Source: Ilumatobacteraceae bacterium
Lineage (GTDB): Bacteria > Actinomycetota > Acidimicrobiia > Acidimicrobiales > Ilumatobacteraceae
Direction: 5' to 3'
Length of the DNA stretch: 12,805 nucleotides
NCBI GenBank assembly: GCA_030728545.1
Contig: JANQZQ010000125.1
Coordinates: forward strand, 1-12,805
The translations under genes and the position numbers were made by a program. Under the pieces are notes generated by a model. That model ran no database searches and was not told the origin of the DNA. It worked only from the letters and a program-made list of their open reading frames with translations. Positions 6,700 through 12,805 of the stretch are shown piece after piece; the first letter of the stretch is position 1, and each line of letters begins with the position of its first letter.

Positions 6700-6705
6700 T
6701 AGCGT
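6700..6705 (+). promoter_or_regulatory. Candidate -10 element of the polyamine ABC operon
   Basis: TAGCGT lies between patD and the ATPase gene. It ends 24 bases before ATG 6730, giving a leader of roughly 17 bases that would hold the ribosome binding site. If used, transcription would start after the upstream in-frame GTG at 6709, which favours ATG 6730. No -35 is apparent, and read-through from patD is equally possible. Confidence 0.3.
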
Positions 6706-6720
6706 GGCGTGAAACCGAAA

Positions 6721-6729
6721 AGAGGTGAG
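6721..6729 (+). promoter_or_regulatory. Ribosome binding site of the ABC ATPase gene
   Basis: AGAGGTGAG directly precedes ATG 6730. GAGGTGA (6722-6728) pairs along seven bases with the 16S rRNA tail, four bases from GAGG to the ATG. This is why ATG 6730 is preferred over GTG 6709. Confidence 0.6.
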
Positions 6730-7881
6730 ATGGCCGACGAACAGCGAGCAGTTATTGAGCTTGACCACGTTCAAAAGGCCTACGGCGATTTCGTTGCCGT
6801 GCACGACGCCAACTTTTCGATTGGCAACGGTGAATTTTTTGCCATGCTGGGCCCTTCGGGGTGCGGCAAAACCACCACCCTGAAGATGATTGCTGGCTTC
6901 GAACAGCCGACAGCCGGGCGTGTGCTTTTGGATGGCGTGGATGTGTCGTCGGTGCCGCCATACCGCCGCAACGTCAACACGGTCTTTCAGCAGTATGCGT
7001 TGTTTCCGCATATGAACGTGTTTGACAATGTGGCATTCGGGCCGCGCAGCGTGAAAAAAATGGATGAAGCTCGCATCAAAAAAGATGTCATGGAAATGCT
7101 CGAGGTTGTGCGGCTCGACAAATTTGCCAGTCGCAAGCCCTCACAACTTTCTGGCGGCCAACAACAACGAGTCGCCTTGGCTCGCGCCTTGGTGAATCTG
7201 CCCAGCGCGCTGCTGCTAGACGAACCTCTCGCTGCACTCGATTTGAAACTGCGTGAAGCAATGCAAATTGAACTCAAACGAATTCAACGCGAAGTCGGCA
7301 TCAGCTTTGTGTTCGTCACGCACGACCAAGGCGAAGCCATCACCATGAGCGATCGCATTGCGGTGATGAGCGAAGGTGTTGTCGAGCAAATTGGCACACC
7401 CACCGATATTTATCGCGCGCCGAAATCGCTGTTCGTGGCAGGTTTCATCGGGTCGGCAAATTTGCTGCCAGCCATTGTTGAATCCAGCGCTGCTGGTGTC
7501 TTGCATGTGCGCACCACCGACGGGGTAGGCATCAGGGTGCCTACATCGTCGACAACTTTCAGCATTGGCCAACAGGTGTGTGTGATGCTGCGACCCGAGC
7601 GATTGCAACCAGCCCAGGCTGTCACCGAGGCCGGAGGCGGGCTAGAAGGCACGCTCACCGACCTGGTGTACCAGGGTGCAACTGCACGGCTCTTGGTGCG
7701 ACAAGGCGACGGCACCGAATTGTCGGCCTTGGTGGATGCCACCACACTGCCGACCTGGGTGCAACCGGGCAGCAAGTTGAGCCTGGTGTGGGCCCCAGAT
7801 TGCCCGTATGTATTGGCCGGATGGCCCGATCGAGCCGGTGCCACGACCACCAATGTGGACCACGTCGAGGCAGCACTTTAG
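6730..7881 (+). CDS. potA: Polyamine ABC transporter ATP-binding protein
   Basis: The ATPase subunit of a spermidine/putrescine-type importer; a dimer at the inner membrane face powers uptake. From ATG 6730 it has 383 residues, typical for PotA. The nucleotide-binding domain shows Walker A GPSGCGKTT (41-49), Q-loop VFQQYALFPHMNV, signature LSGGQQQRVALARAL (from 140), Walker B LLLDEP (161-166), D-loop LAALD and switch His198 in VTHDQGEA. The C-terminal part has the TOBE-type beta domain seen in PotA/MalK ATPases (VCVMLRPERL, then VYQGATARLLV). An in-frame GTG at 6709 would add seven residues but is less well supported. It is the first gene of potADBC and follows patD by 50 bases. By sequence alone it could serve another PotA-like substrate; binding protein and patD favour a polyamine. 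Confidence 0.9.
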   Translation: MADEQRAVIELDHVQKAYGDFVAVHDANFSIGNGEFFAMLGPSGCGKTTTLKMIAGFEQPTAGRVLLDGVDVSSVPPYRRNVNTVFQQYALFPHMNVFDNVAFGPRSVKKMDEARIKKDVMEMLEVVRLDKFASRKPSQLSGGQQQRVALARALVNLPSALLLDEPLAALDLKLREAMQIELKRIQREVGISFVFVTHDQGEAITMSDRIAVMSEGVVEQIGTPTDIYRAPKSLFVAGFIGSANLLPAIVESSAAGVLHVRTTDGVGIRVPTSSTTFSIGQQVCVMLRPERLQPAQAVTEAGGGLEGTLTDLVYQGATARLLVRQGDGTELSALVDATTLPTWVQPGSKLSLVWAPDCPYVLAGWPDRAGATTTNVDHVEAAL

Positions 7882-7887
7882 GCTGAC

Positions 7888-7893
7888 TATGAT
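7888..7893 (+). promoter_or_regulatory. Candidate internal -10 before the binding-protein gene
   Basis: TATGAT is a near-perfect -10 in the 32-base gap between the ATPase and binding-protein genes, ending 20 bases before ATG 7914. No -35 is recognisable at 16-18 bases upstream. An extra promoter here could raise expression of the binding protein over the membrane subunits. Confidence 0.3.
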
Positions 7894-7902
7894 TTTCATC
7901 AC

Positions 7903-7910
7903 AAGGGGGA
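7903..7910 (+). promoter_or_regulatory. Strong ribosome binding site of potD
   Basis: AAGGGGGA lies three bases before ATG 7914 (GGGGG about four bases away). It is the strongest purine-rich site in the window and confirms the start. Confidence 0.6.
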
Positions 7911-7913
7911 AAC

Positions 7914-9071
7914 ATGAACAAGTCAACTAATTCCGGAGCCCGTCGAAACCCGTGGACCCGGCGTGAATTTCTGATGCGCAGCGGAGCACTTGGTGTCGCT
8001 GGTCTTTCACTTCCTGCATTGCTGGCTGCCTGTGGTGGCGGCGGTGGTGGCGGCAACGCCCTCGTGTTTGACAACTGGCCGCTGTACATCGACCCAAGCG
8101 AAGACGGTTTGGTCGGCTCGGTGGAACGCTTCGCGCAAGCGAGCGGTGTGGATTTGACCTACACCGAGTCGTACAACGACAACGATGAATACTTCGCCAA
8201 GATTCAGCCGTTGCTCGGCAACGACAAGCGAATTGATCCAGATTTGATTGCGCCAACTTTCTGGATGGCAGGCCGACTCATCAACTTGGGTTGGGTCGAC
8301 AAACTTCCACTCGACAAAGTGCCCAACAAGTCGAACCTCGAAGACAACTATGTGAAGCCGCCGTGGGACCCAACCGGTGAATACACCATGCCGTGGCAAG
8401 CGGGCACCGCTGGCATCGCTTACAACATCGATGTAACGGGTCGCGAACTCAAGAGCACGGCCGACTTGTTCGACCCGGCGTTCAAGGGCAAGATCGGCAT
8501 GCTTACCGAAATGCGCGACACGATGGGATTGATTTTGATGTCACAAGGAATCGACATCACCACGATTTCCACGTTTGAAGAGGCCGCCGCAGCGTTTGAT
8601 GTGCTCGAGAAAGCAAAAGCCGATGGTCAGATTCGCGCCTTTACTGGCAACGACTACATCGACGACCTCGTGAGCGGCAACTACGCCGCATGCGTCGGTT
8701 GGTCGGGTGACGTCTTGCAGTTGGGCAAAGATTCGCCAAACATTCGATTCGTGGTGCCAGAAGAAGGCGGCACGCTGTGGGCCGACGTCATGGTCATGCC
8801 GAAGGGCACCGAAAACACCGACGCGGTGGCCAAGTGGCTCGACTTCGTGTACGACCCCGTGGAAGCAGCACAGATCACCACGTATGTGCAGTACTTCTCA
8901 CCGGTGAAGGGTGTGCAGGAAGAAGTTGCGAAACTTGATCCTGAGTTGGCCGAAAACCCACTCGTGTTCCCAGATGCAGCAACGGCATCACGTCTCAAGT
9001 CATGGGCCAACCTCTCTGACGATGTTGACGCGCAGTTTGCTGACGCATTCTCTGCGATCACTGGCGCGTAG
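7914..9071 (+). CDS. potD: Polyamine-binding lipoprotein of ABC transporter, Tat-exported
   Basis: A 385-residue solute-binding protein of the PotD/PotF type that captures polyamine outside the membrane and delivers it to PotBC. The signal region has a twin-arginine motif TRREFLM (Arg16, Arg17), a hydrophobic stretch and a lipobox LLAAC with Cys40 as the lipidated residue, then seven glycines as a flexible tether. It should fold in the cytoplasm, be exported by Tat and stay membrane-anchored. Family features include FDNWPLYIDP (52-61), QAGTAGIAYN (162-171) and GTLWADVMVMPKG. Trp289 and Asp291 in LWAD correspond to the Trp255/Asp257 pair that binds spermidine in E. coli PotD; Glu199 and Asp202 may match its other acidic pair (inferred from spacing). 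ATG 7914 has a strong ribosome binding site. potB starts three bases after the stop. Confidence 0.88.
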   Translation: MNKSTNSGARRNPWTRREFLMRSGALGVAGLSLPALLAACGGGGGGGNALVFDNWPLYIDPSEDGLVGSVERFAQASGVDLTYTESYNDNDEYFAKIQPLLGNDKRIDPDLIAPTFWMAGRLINLGWVDKLPLDKVPNKSNLEDNYVKPPWDPTGEYTMPWQAGTAGIAYNIDVTGRELKSTADLFDPAFKGKIGMLTEMRDTMGLILMSQGIDITTISTFEEAAAAFDVLEKAKADGQIRAFTGNDYIDDLVSGNYAACVGWSGDVLQLGKDSPNIRFVVPEEGGTLWADVMVMPKGTENTDAVAKWLDFVYDPVEAAQITTYVQYFSPVKGVQEEVAKLDPELAENPLVFPDAATASRLKSWANLSDDVDAQFADAFSAITGA

Positions 9072-9074
9072 ACA

Positions 9075-10121
9075 TTGACGCTCGCCAGGCGGGCTGACAA
9101 CCTAGGGCTCGGTGCTCTTGCGGTATCGGCGCTGTGCCTTGTAGCGCTTGGTGCCGGGTGGTTTAGTGGGCCGCTCAATGCGGTGGTGCTGCTCGTCTTG
9201 GTTTGCGTGCTGGCGGGTGTTGTTGTGTTGGCGGTTTTTGGCGGGCCCGAAGCGCGCCACTTGCTGGCCCCCTACGGGTTGATGAAACCTGGTTTGTTGT
9301 GGATGGCATTGTTTTTTCTGGCGCCGGTGTGGTCGCTGGTTCGCATTTCACTATCGACCAAAGAGAGCCGATTTTCGGTGCAATACAACTTTGCTTGGGC
9401 TTGGGAAAATTACTCGCGAGCGTTCAGCGACTTTGGCGGGCAATTTCAGCGAGCATTTTTGTATTCGTTCATCGCGACCATATTGACGATCGTGATCGGG
9501 TATCCAATTGCCTATGTCATTGCGTTTCGCGGCGGGCGATACAAGAACCTGCTTTTGGGGTTGGTGGTCATCCCATTTTTTACGAGCTATCTGATTCGCA
9601 CCATCGCCTGGAGCACGATTCTTGCTGACCAGGGCCCAATCGTGTCGCTGCTTTCCACTTTGGGTTTGGTGGATGTCTTTGAGTGGCTGCGCATCATGGA
9701 CAACGGCAAACTCATCAACACGCCGGCCGCGGTTATCGGTGGTTTGACCTACAACTTTTTGCCATTCATGCTGCTGCCAATTTATGTGAGTCTCGAAAAA
9801 ATTGACGCAAACTTGGTGAATGCAGCAAATGACTTGTATTCCACACCCACAGCAGCATTTCGCAAAGTGGTGTTTCCGCTGTCGTTGCCGGGCGTGTTTG
9901 CCGGCACCCTGCTGACGTTCATTCCGGCTGCCGGCGATTTTGTGAACGCACAGTTTTTAGGAAACCCCAACACCACGATGATTGGTAACTCGATTCAAGA
10001 CCAGTTCCTTCGCCAAAACAATTACCCGGTGGCGTCGGCAATGAGCGCAGTGTTGATGGTGAGCATTACCGCACTGGTGTTGCTGTACAGCCGCTTGTTT
10101 GGCACTGAGGAGCTCGTATGA
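9075..10121 (+). CDS. potB: Polyamine ABC transporter permease PotB, N-terminally extended
   Basis: One of two membrane subunits forming the polyamine channel. The core from about residue 70 matches PotB: a first core helix (PGLLWMALFFLAPVWSLVRI), YSFIATILTIVIGYPIAYVIAF, IPFFTSYLIRTIAW, and the EAA-type coupling loop NAANDLYSTPTAAF leading into FPLSLPG, where Tyr replaces the usual glycine. At 348 residues it is about 70 longer than E. coli PotB. The extra N-terminus carries two more predicted membrane segments (about 11-30 and 34-55). The start is a TTG at 9075, three bases after the potD stop and without a clear ribosome binding site, so translation is probably coupled. ATG 9282 would remove the extension but leave a 210-base gap that is open and codes for hydrophobic helices. 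potC overlaps the stop by four bases. Confidence 0.85.
   Translation: MTLARRADNLGLGALAVSALCLVALGAGWFSGPLNAVVLLVLVCVLAGVVVLAVFGGPEARHLLAPYGLMKPGLLWMALFFLAPVWSLVRISLSTKESRFSVQYNFAWAWENYSRAFSDFGGQFQRAFLYSFIATILTIVIGYPIAYVIAFRGGRYKNLLLGLVVIPFFTSYLIRTIAWSTILADQGPIVSLLSTLGLVDVFEWLRIMDNGKLINTPAAVIGGLTYNFLPFMLLPIYVSLEKIDANLVNAANDLYSTPTAAFRKVVFPLSLPGVFAGTLLTFIPAAGDFVNAQFLGNPNTTMIGNSIQDQFLRQNNYPVASAMSAVLMVSITALVLLYSRLFGTEELV
10107..10112 (+). promoter_or_regulatory. Ribosome binding site of potC within potB
   Basis: GAGGAG lies five bases before ATG 10118, inside the last codons of potB. It supports the ATGA-overlap start of potC. Confidence 0.55.
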
Positions 10122-10954
10122 ACACTCTGCGATCGCGCATTGCGCGCATGAGCCTGAATGTGTTTGCGGGGCTGGGGCTCATCTATTTGTTTTTGCCGAT
10201 TTTTTTCATCGTGTTGTTCAGCTTTAACAAGCCGAAGGGCAAATACAACATCGTGTGGCAGGAGTTCACTTTTGATAATTGGCTTGACCCGTTTTCGCAA
10301 AAGTCATTGACCGCGGCGTTGTGGGTGAGCCTGCGAATCGGGGCATTGGCCACGGCGATTTCGACCGTGCTCGGCTCGATGATTGCCCTGGCATTGTCGC
10401 GGCGCACATTTAAAGGAAGTTCGGCGATCAATTTGCTGTTGGTCTTGCCGTTGACCACTCCCGAGATTGTGCTTGGTTCATCGTTGGCGACGCTGTTTTT
10501 GAACCAGACATATATCAATTTTGGGTTCGTCACCGTGGTGATTGCCCACGTGATGTTTCAGGTGAGCTTCGTTGCCCTCACGGTTCGGGCTCGGATTCGC
10601 GGCTTTGACTGGACACTCGAGCAAGCAGCAGCAGACTTGGGCTCGACGCCGCAGCGCACCTTCCGGCTGGTCACCTTTCCATTGATTTTGCCCGGAGTCT
10701 TAGCCGCAGCGTTGCTGGCATTTGCGCTGTCGATTGACGATTTCATCATCACTTTCTTTAACGCGGGCTCAACTGCCACGTTTCCACTGCAGATCTATGG
10801 TGCAGCACGCGTGCAGATTCCGCCGCAGATCAACGTGCTGGCGTCGATGGTGTTGTTGTTCAGTGTGGCGTTGCTGGTGGTGGGGGCCACCCGCGGCCAA
10901 CGCTCTGAAGCTGCAAAAGCCATGAAACGACCAAAGATAAAGATAAGAAAGTGA
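10118..10954 (+). CDS. potC: Polyamine ABC transporter permease PotC
   Basis: The second membrane subunit of the importer, 278 residues and about six hydrophobic helices, the usual PotC size. The first helix is GLIYLFLPIFFIVLFSFN, followed by the PotC-like NKPKGKYNIVWQEFTFDNW. The cytoplasmic EAA loop is canonical, EQAAADLGSTPQRTFRLVTF with PLILPGVL after it, and SIDDFIITFFNAG matches the conserved region behind it. The tail is basic (RPKIKIRK) and should be cytoplasmic. The start ATG 10118 overlaps the potB stop (ATGA) and has GAGGAG upstream, so the two permeases are made in a coupled way. The stop overlaps the next gene's GTG by four bases (GTGA). Confidence 0.92.
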   Translation: MNTLRSRIARMSLNVFAGLGLIYLFLPIFFIVLFSFNKPKGKYNIVWQEFTFDNWLDPFSQKSLTAALWVSLRIGALATAISTVLGSMIALALSRRTFKGSSAINLLLVLPLTTPEIVLGSSLATLFLNQTYINFGFVTVVIAHVMFQVSFVALTVRARIRGFDWTLEQAAADLGSTPQRTFRLVTFPLILPGVLAAALLAFALSIDDFIITFFNAGSTATFPLQIYGAARVQIPPQINVLASMVLLFSVALLVVGATRGQRSEAAKAMKRPKIKIRK

Positions 10955-11859
10955 CGCGCGTCGCGGTCGGGCCGACCCAAGCACCCGAGTGGATGCGCGA
11001 CGCAGTGCGTGCCGGTGGTTGCGAAGTTGTCGACTATGGCGATGCGCGAGGTTTGGTGTGGGGCGACCCGCGTGGCCCCGACGCGTTTGGCGAAGTGTTG
11101 CGCACACACCCGCAGTTTGAGTGGGTGCAGTTGCCTTTTGCCGGCATCGAAACCTTTGTGCCGCATCTTGACAACCGTCGTGTGTGGACGAGCGGCAAAG
11201 GCGTGTATGCCGAACCCGTTGCCGAATTGTGCATGGCATTTTTGCTCGGCGGTTTGCGCCACGTGATTGGTTATTCGCGGGTCACCGAGTGGACCGTTGA
11301 CCACGGCCGGTATCTGTTGGGTGGCAACATCGTGATTGTTGGCGGGGGAGGCATCACCGAATCGCTCGTGCGCATGTTGCAGGGCTTCAACACCAACATC
11401 ACCGTGGTGCGCCGCCACCCCACACTCATTGACGGTGTGCAGCGAGTGGTAACCCAAGCGCAGTTGCACGACGTATTGCCCCAGGCCGATGCCGTGGTGT
11501 TGGCCTGTGCGCTCACCCCTGAAACGATGGGCCTCATTGGTGCGCGCGAATTGGCGCTCATGAAGCACGATGCGTGGCTAGTGAACGTGGGTCGCGGACG
11601 CTTGATTGTGACCGACGATTTGGTTGCTGCGTTGCGCGAGCGGCGCATCGGCGGTGCAACGCTAGATGTGACTGAACCCGAACCGCTTCCGAAAGAACAC
11701 CCGCTGTGGCAACTCGACAACTGTTTGATTACCCCACACATCGGCAACACGCGGGCTATGGCCGTGCCACTGCTGACCGAGCGCATCACCACCAACTGCC
11801 GACTGTTTGCAGCTGGCGCACCACTCGTTGGTGTGGTGGATGTGACACTCGGGTATTGA
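10951..11859 (+). CDS. D-isomer-specific 2-hydroxyacid dehydrogenase family protein
   Basis: A 302-residue cytoplasmic oxidoreductase of the D-2-hydroxyacid dehydrogenase family, which reduces 2-oxoacids or oxidises hydroxyacids with NAD(P). The catalytic triad is present: Arg215 in VNVGRGRL, Glu244 in EPEPLPKEHPLW and His263 in TPHIGNT. The Rossmann turn reads VGGGGITESL (130-139): the third glycine of GxGxxG is Thr, an uncommon change. The catalytic domain is short at the N-terminus, and WVQLPFAGIE and AEPVAELCMAFLLGG match the family. GTG 10951 overlaps the potC stop by four bases, so it is translated with the transporter operon. What it does there is unknown; a role in handling a hydroxyacid by-product of polyamine breakdown is only a guess. 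Phosphoglycerate or glyoxylate/hydroxypyruvate reductase activity cannot be separated by eye. Confidence 0.85.
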   Translation: MTRVAVGPTQAPEWMRDAVRAGGCEVVDYGDARGLVWGDPRGPDAFGEVLRTHPQFEWVQLPFAGIETFVPHLDNRRVWTSGKGVYAEPVAELCMAFLLGGLRHVIGYSRVTEWTVDHGRYLLGGNIVIVGGGGITESLVRMLQGFNTNITVVRRHPTLIDGVQRVVTQAQLHDVLPQADAVVLACALTPETMGLIGARELALMKHDAWLVNVGRGRLIVTDDLVAALRERRIGGATLDVTEPEPLPKEHPLWQLDNCLITPHIGNTRAMAVPLLTERITTNCRLFAAGAPLVGVVDVTLGY

Positions 11860-11863
11860 GCAA

Positions 11864-11869
11864 TAGCGT
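11864..11869 (+). promoter_or_regulatory. Candidate -10 element of the J-domain gene
   Basis: TAGCGT lies in the 22-base gap after the hydroxyacid dehydrogenase gene and ends 12 bases before ATG 11882, a spacing like the proposed MFS and murF promoters. Read-through from the upstream operon is also likely. Confidence 0.3.
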
Positions 11870-11870
11870 C

Positions 11871-11881
11871 GGGCTGAGCCC
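11871..11881. promoter_or_regulatory. Inverted repeat abutting the J-domain start codon
   Basis: GGGCTGAGCCC is an 11-base inverted repeat that ends exactly at the base before ATG 11882. In RNA it could make a four-pair GC stem with a TGA loop at the start site, or it could be an operator. It may be chance. Confidence 0.25.
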
Positions 11882-12493
11882 ATGACCGACCATTACGCCA
11901 CACTCGGCGTTGCCCGCAGTGCATCCATCGCCGACATTCGCCGCGCTTACCGTGCCCGTATGCGTTCGGCGCACCCCGATGCACAAAAAAATGGTTCGGC
12001 GGTTGGCGGTAGTGGTTCGTTCACTGGTGCATCAAGTGGTGCATCGACGACCGATGAAGTCACCCGCATCGCTGCAGCGTGGGAAGTGTTGTCGTCGCCA
12101 ACACGCCGTGCGGCGTATGACCAACAGTTTGTTACACGCACCGTGGCACCCGAGATGGAGCCCGATCGCGTGTATGCGCCAGCGCGGTTTCCGTGGCGAT
12201 TCGTGCTCGTGGTGATTGGCCTTGGTTCGTTGTTTGTGGTGATCTTGCACATCATGGGCGACCCAATGCCACGGCGAGGCATTGACGGGCTTATCAACCC
12301 CGGTTCGTGTGTGAACTTCGACGAACTTGGCGCAGCGTTCGAAGTGGAATGCGACGGGCCGTATCAAGCCGTGGTGCGCGAACTTGTGCCGTTTGACGCC
12401 GCGTGTGACAGCGACACCACCCAAGCCCGTGACCGCCAAGGCATGGGCACGGTCTGCCTCGAGCCGTACTCGCAGCCTTCTTCGCAGCCGTAG
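11882..12493 (+). CDS. Membrane-anchored J-domain protein with exported four-Cys domain
   Basis: A 203-residue protein. Residues 3-82 form a J domain: DHYATLGVARSASIADIRRAY, the Hsp70-activating HPD at 31-33, and AAAWEVLSSPTRRAAYD. Between HPD and the last helix is a Gly/Ser-rich insert (about 37-57), longer than usual there. One membrane segment lies at about 105-125 (FVLVVIGLGSLFVVILHIM) after the PWR sequence. The remainder (126-203) should be outside and has four cysteines (143, 157, 175, 192), with NPGSCVNFDELG, VECDGPYQAVV and GTVCLEP recalling the septum-formation-like domains of actinobacterial membrane proteins. It would recruit DnaK to the inner membrane face; partner and purpose are unknown. 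ATG 11882 gives the J domain its proper start. No GF-rich or zinc-finger DnaJ regions exist, so it is not the housekeeping DnaJ. Confidence 0.8.
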   Translation: MTDHYATLGVARSASIADIRRAYRARMRSAHPDAQKNGSAVGGSGSFTGASSGASTTDEVTRIAAAWEVLSSPTRRAAYDQQFVTRTVAPEMEPDRVYAPARFPWRFVLVVIGLGSLFVVILHIMGDPMPRRGIDGLINPGSCVNFDELGAAFEVECDGPYQAVVRELVPFDAACDSDTTQARDRQGMGTVCLEPYSQPSSQP

Positions 12494-12518
12494 ACGGATT
12501 CCTCTCCATAGCTGTAAC

Positions 12519-12537
12519 CCGCTAGTTGCACCAGCGG
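12519..12537. terminator. Possible hairpin between convergent genes
   Basis: CCGCT and AGCGG (12519-12523 and 12533-12537) can form a stem, extended by one G-C pair past an A-C mismatch, around a TTGCA loop. It lies in the 67-base gap between two convergent stops. There is no U-run after it on the plus strand, so it would be a weak or Rho-assisted terminator at best. Confidence 0.3.
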
Positions 12538-12560
12538 TAACACGCGTTTAAGAAAAGAAG

Positions 12561-12805
12561 TTACTGAACCGTTCGGCGACGAATAAGAAATCTGGCGACG
12601 AGTCCGATTGCGAGCATGACGACAACTGCAACGGCGATGAGTGGTTGGTTGGTTGTGGAGTCATCGGCCGGCACCGTGACTTCTGGCGAAGTTTGCTGCA
12701 CGGTGGGTGCTGCAGTTGCTGGTTCGGTTGATGATTCAGCTGATGGGTCTGCCGTGAGCGAGTTGTTAGACCAACTCATCACCCCGATGATGCCCAGATC
12801 ACGAT
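12561..12805 (-). CDS. C-terminal part of a surface-anchored membrane protein (partial)
   Basis: A minus-strand frame that ends at TAA 12563-12561 and is still open at the right edge. The visible 80 residues begin with RDLGIIGVMSWSNNSL, which looks like the end of a folded extracellular domain. About 30 residues rich in Ser, Thr, Pro, Ala and Glu follow (linker), then a single membrane segment (LIAVAVVVMLAIGLVARFLI) and a short cytoplasmic RRRTVQ tail. The positive tail after the helix predicts an outside N-terminus. A GTG at 12782 could be an internal start, but the frame upstream of it codes plausibly, so I treat the gene as truncated by the window. The extracellular domain cannot be identified from what is shown. 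There is no LPxTG sorting motif. Confidence 0.6.
   Translation of the reverse strand, partial: RDLGIIGVMSWSNNSLTADPSAESSTEPATAAPTVQQTSPEVTVPADDSTTNQPLIAVAVVVMLAIGLVARFLIRRRTVQ

Noticed and set aside
6709..6729. GTG 6709 as the start of the ABC ATPase
   Set aside because: The strong AGAGGTGAG before ATG 6730 and the -10 candidate at 6700-6705 place the start later; kept only as an alternative.
1..12805. CRISPR array, phage defence cassette, insertion sequence, tRNA or rRNA genes
   Set aside because: No spaced direct repeats, transposase or nuclease motifs, terminal inverted repeats or RNA-like folds were found; nearly all sequence is covered by recognisable genes.

Overview
The window looks like chromosomal DNA of a fairly GC-rich actinobacterium, probably of the Acidimicrobiia/Ilumatobacter type. 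This is inferred from an Rv3520c-like F420-dependent monooxygenase, a membrane J-domain protein with an actinobacterial-style exported Cys domain, frequent GTG/TTG starts and near-leaderless gene starts. No RNA gene, insertion sequence, phage gene or CRISPR array is visible, and no gene-free stretch exceeds about 100 bases. The taxonomic call is my inference; no search was run.

Left part (1-2942): a minus-strand reading frame leaving the left edge has an N-terminus like D-Ala-D-Ala ligase (ddl). It is divergent from murF, whose product attaches the D-Ala-D-Ala dipeptide to the peptidoglycan precursor. murF converges on, and overlaps by 30 bases, a minus-strand MFS exporter. Back to back with the exporter, only 27 bases away, is a 59-residue zinc-ribbon microprotein (2763-2942). 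A symmetric TACGCTA element between the two could serve both as a -10.

Middle part (2981-6679): the minus strand carries alanine dehydrogenase (ald) followed by an F420-type luciferase-like monooxygenase. Divergent from ald across 88 bases is an aldehyde dehydrogenase closely resembling gamma-aminobutyraldehyde dehydrogenase (PatD). The 88-base gap holds an 11-bp direct repeat with 15-bp spacing.

Right-centre (6730-11859): a tight plus-strand operon encodes a polyamine-type ABC importer in the order ATPase, Tat-exported lipoprotein binding protein, permease with two extra N-terminal membrane segments, second permease. A 2-hydroxyacid dehydrogenase follows, translationally coupled to the last permease. 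With patD just upstream, this resembles the E. coli ydcSTUV-patD putrescine cluster: import of a polyamine, then oxidation of the aminoaldehyde towards GABA. The putrescine aminotransferase is not in the window. Ald could recycle alanine formed if that enzyme uses pyruvate as amino acceptor; that link is inference.

Right end (11882-12805): a J-domain protein with a single membrane segment and a four-Cys exported tail, a possible hairpin between convergent genes, and the C-terminal part of a minus-strand surface protein (Ser/Thr/Pro linker, membrane anchor, RRR tail) that runs off the right edge.
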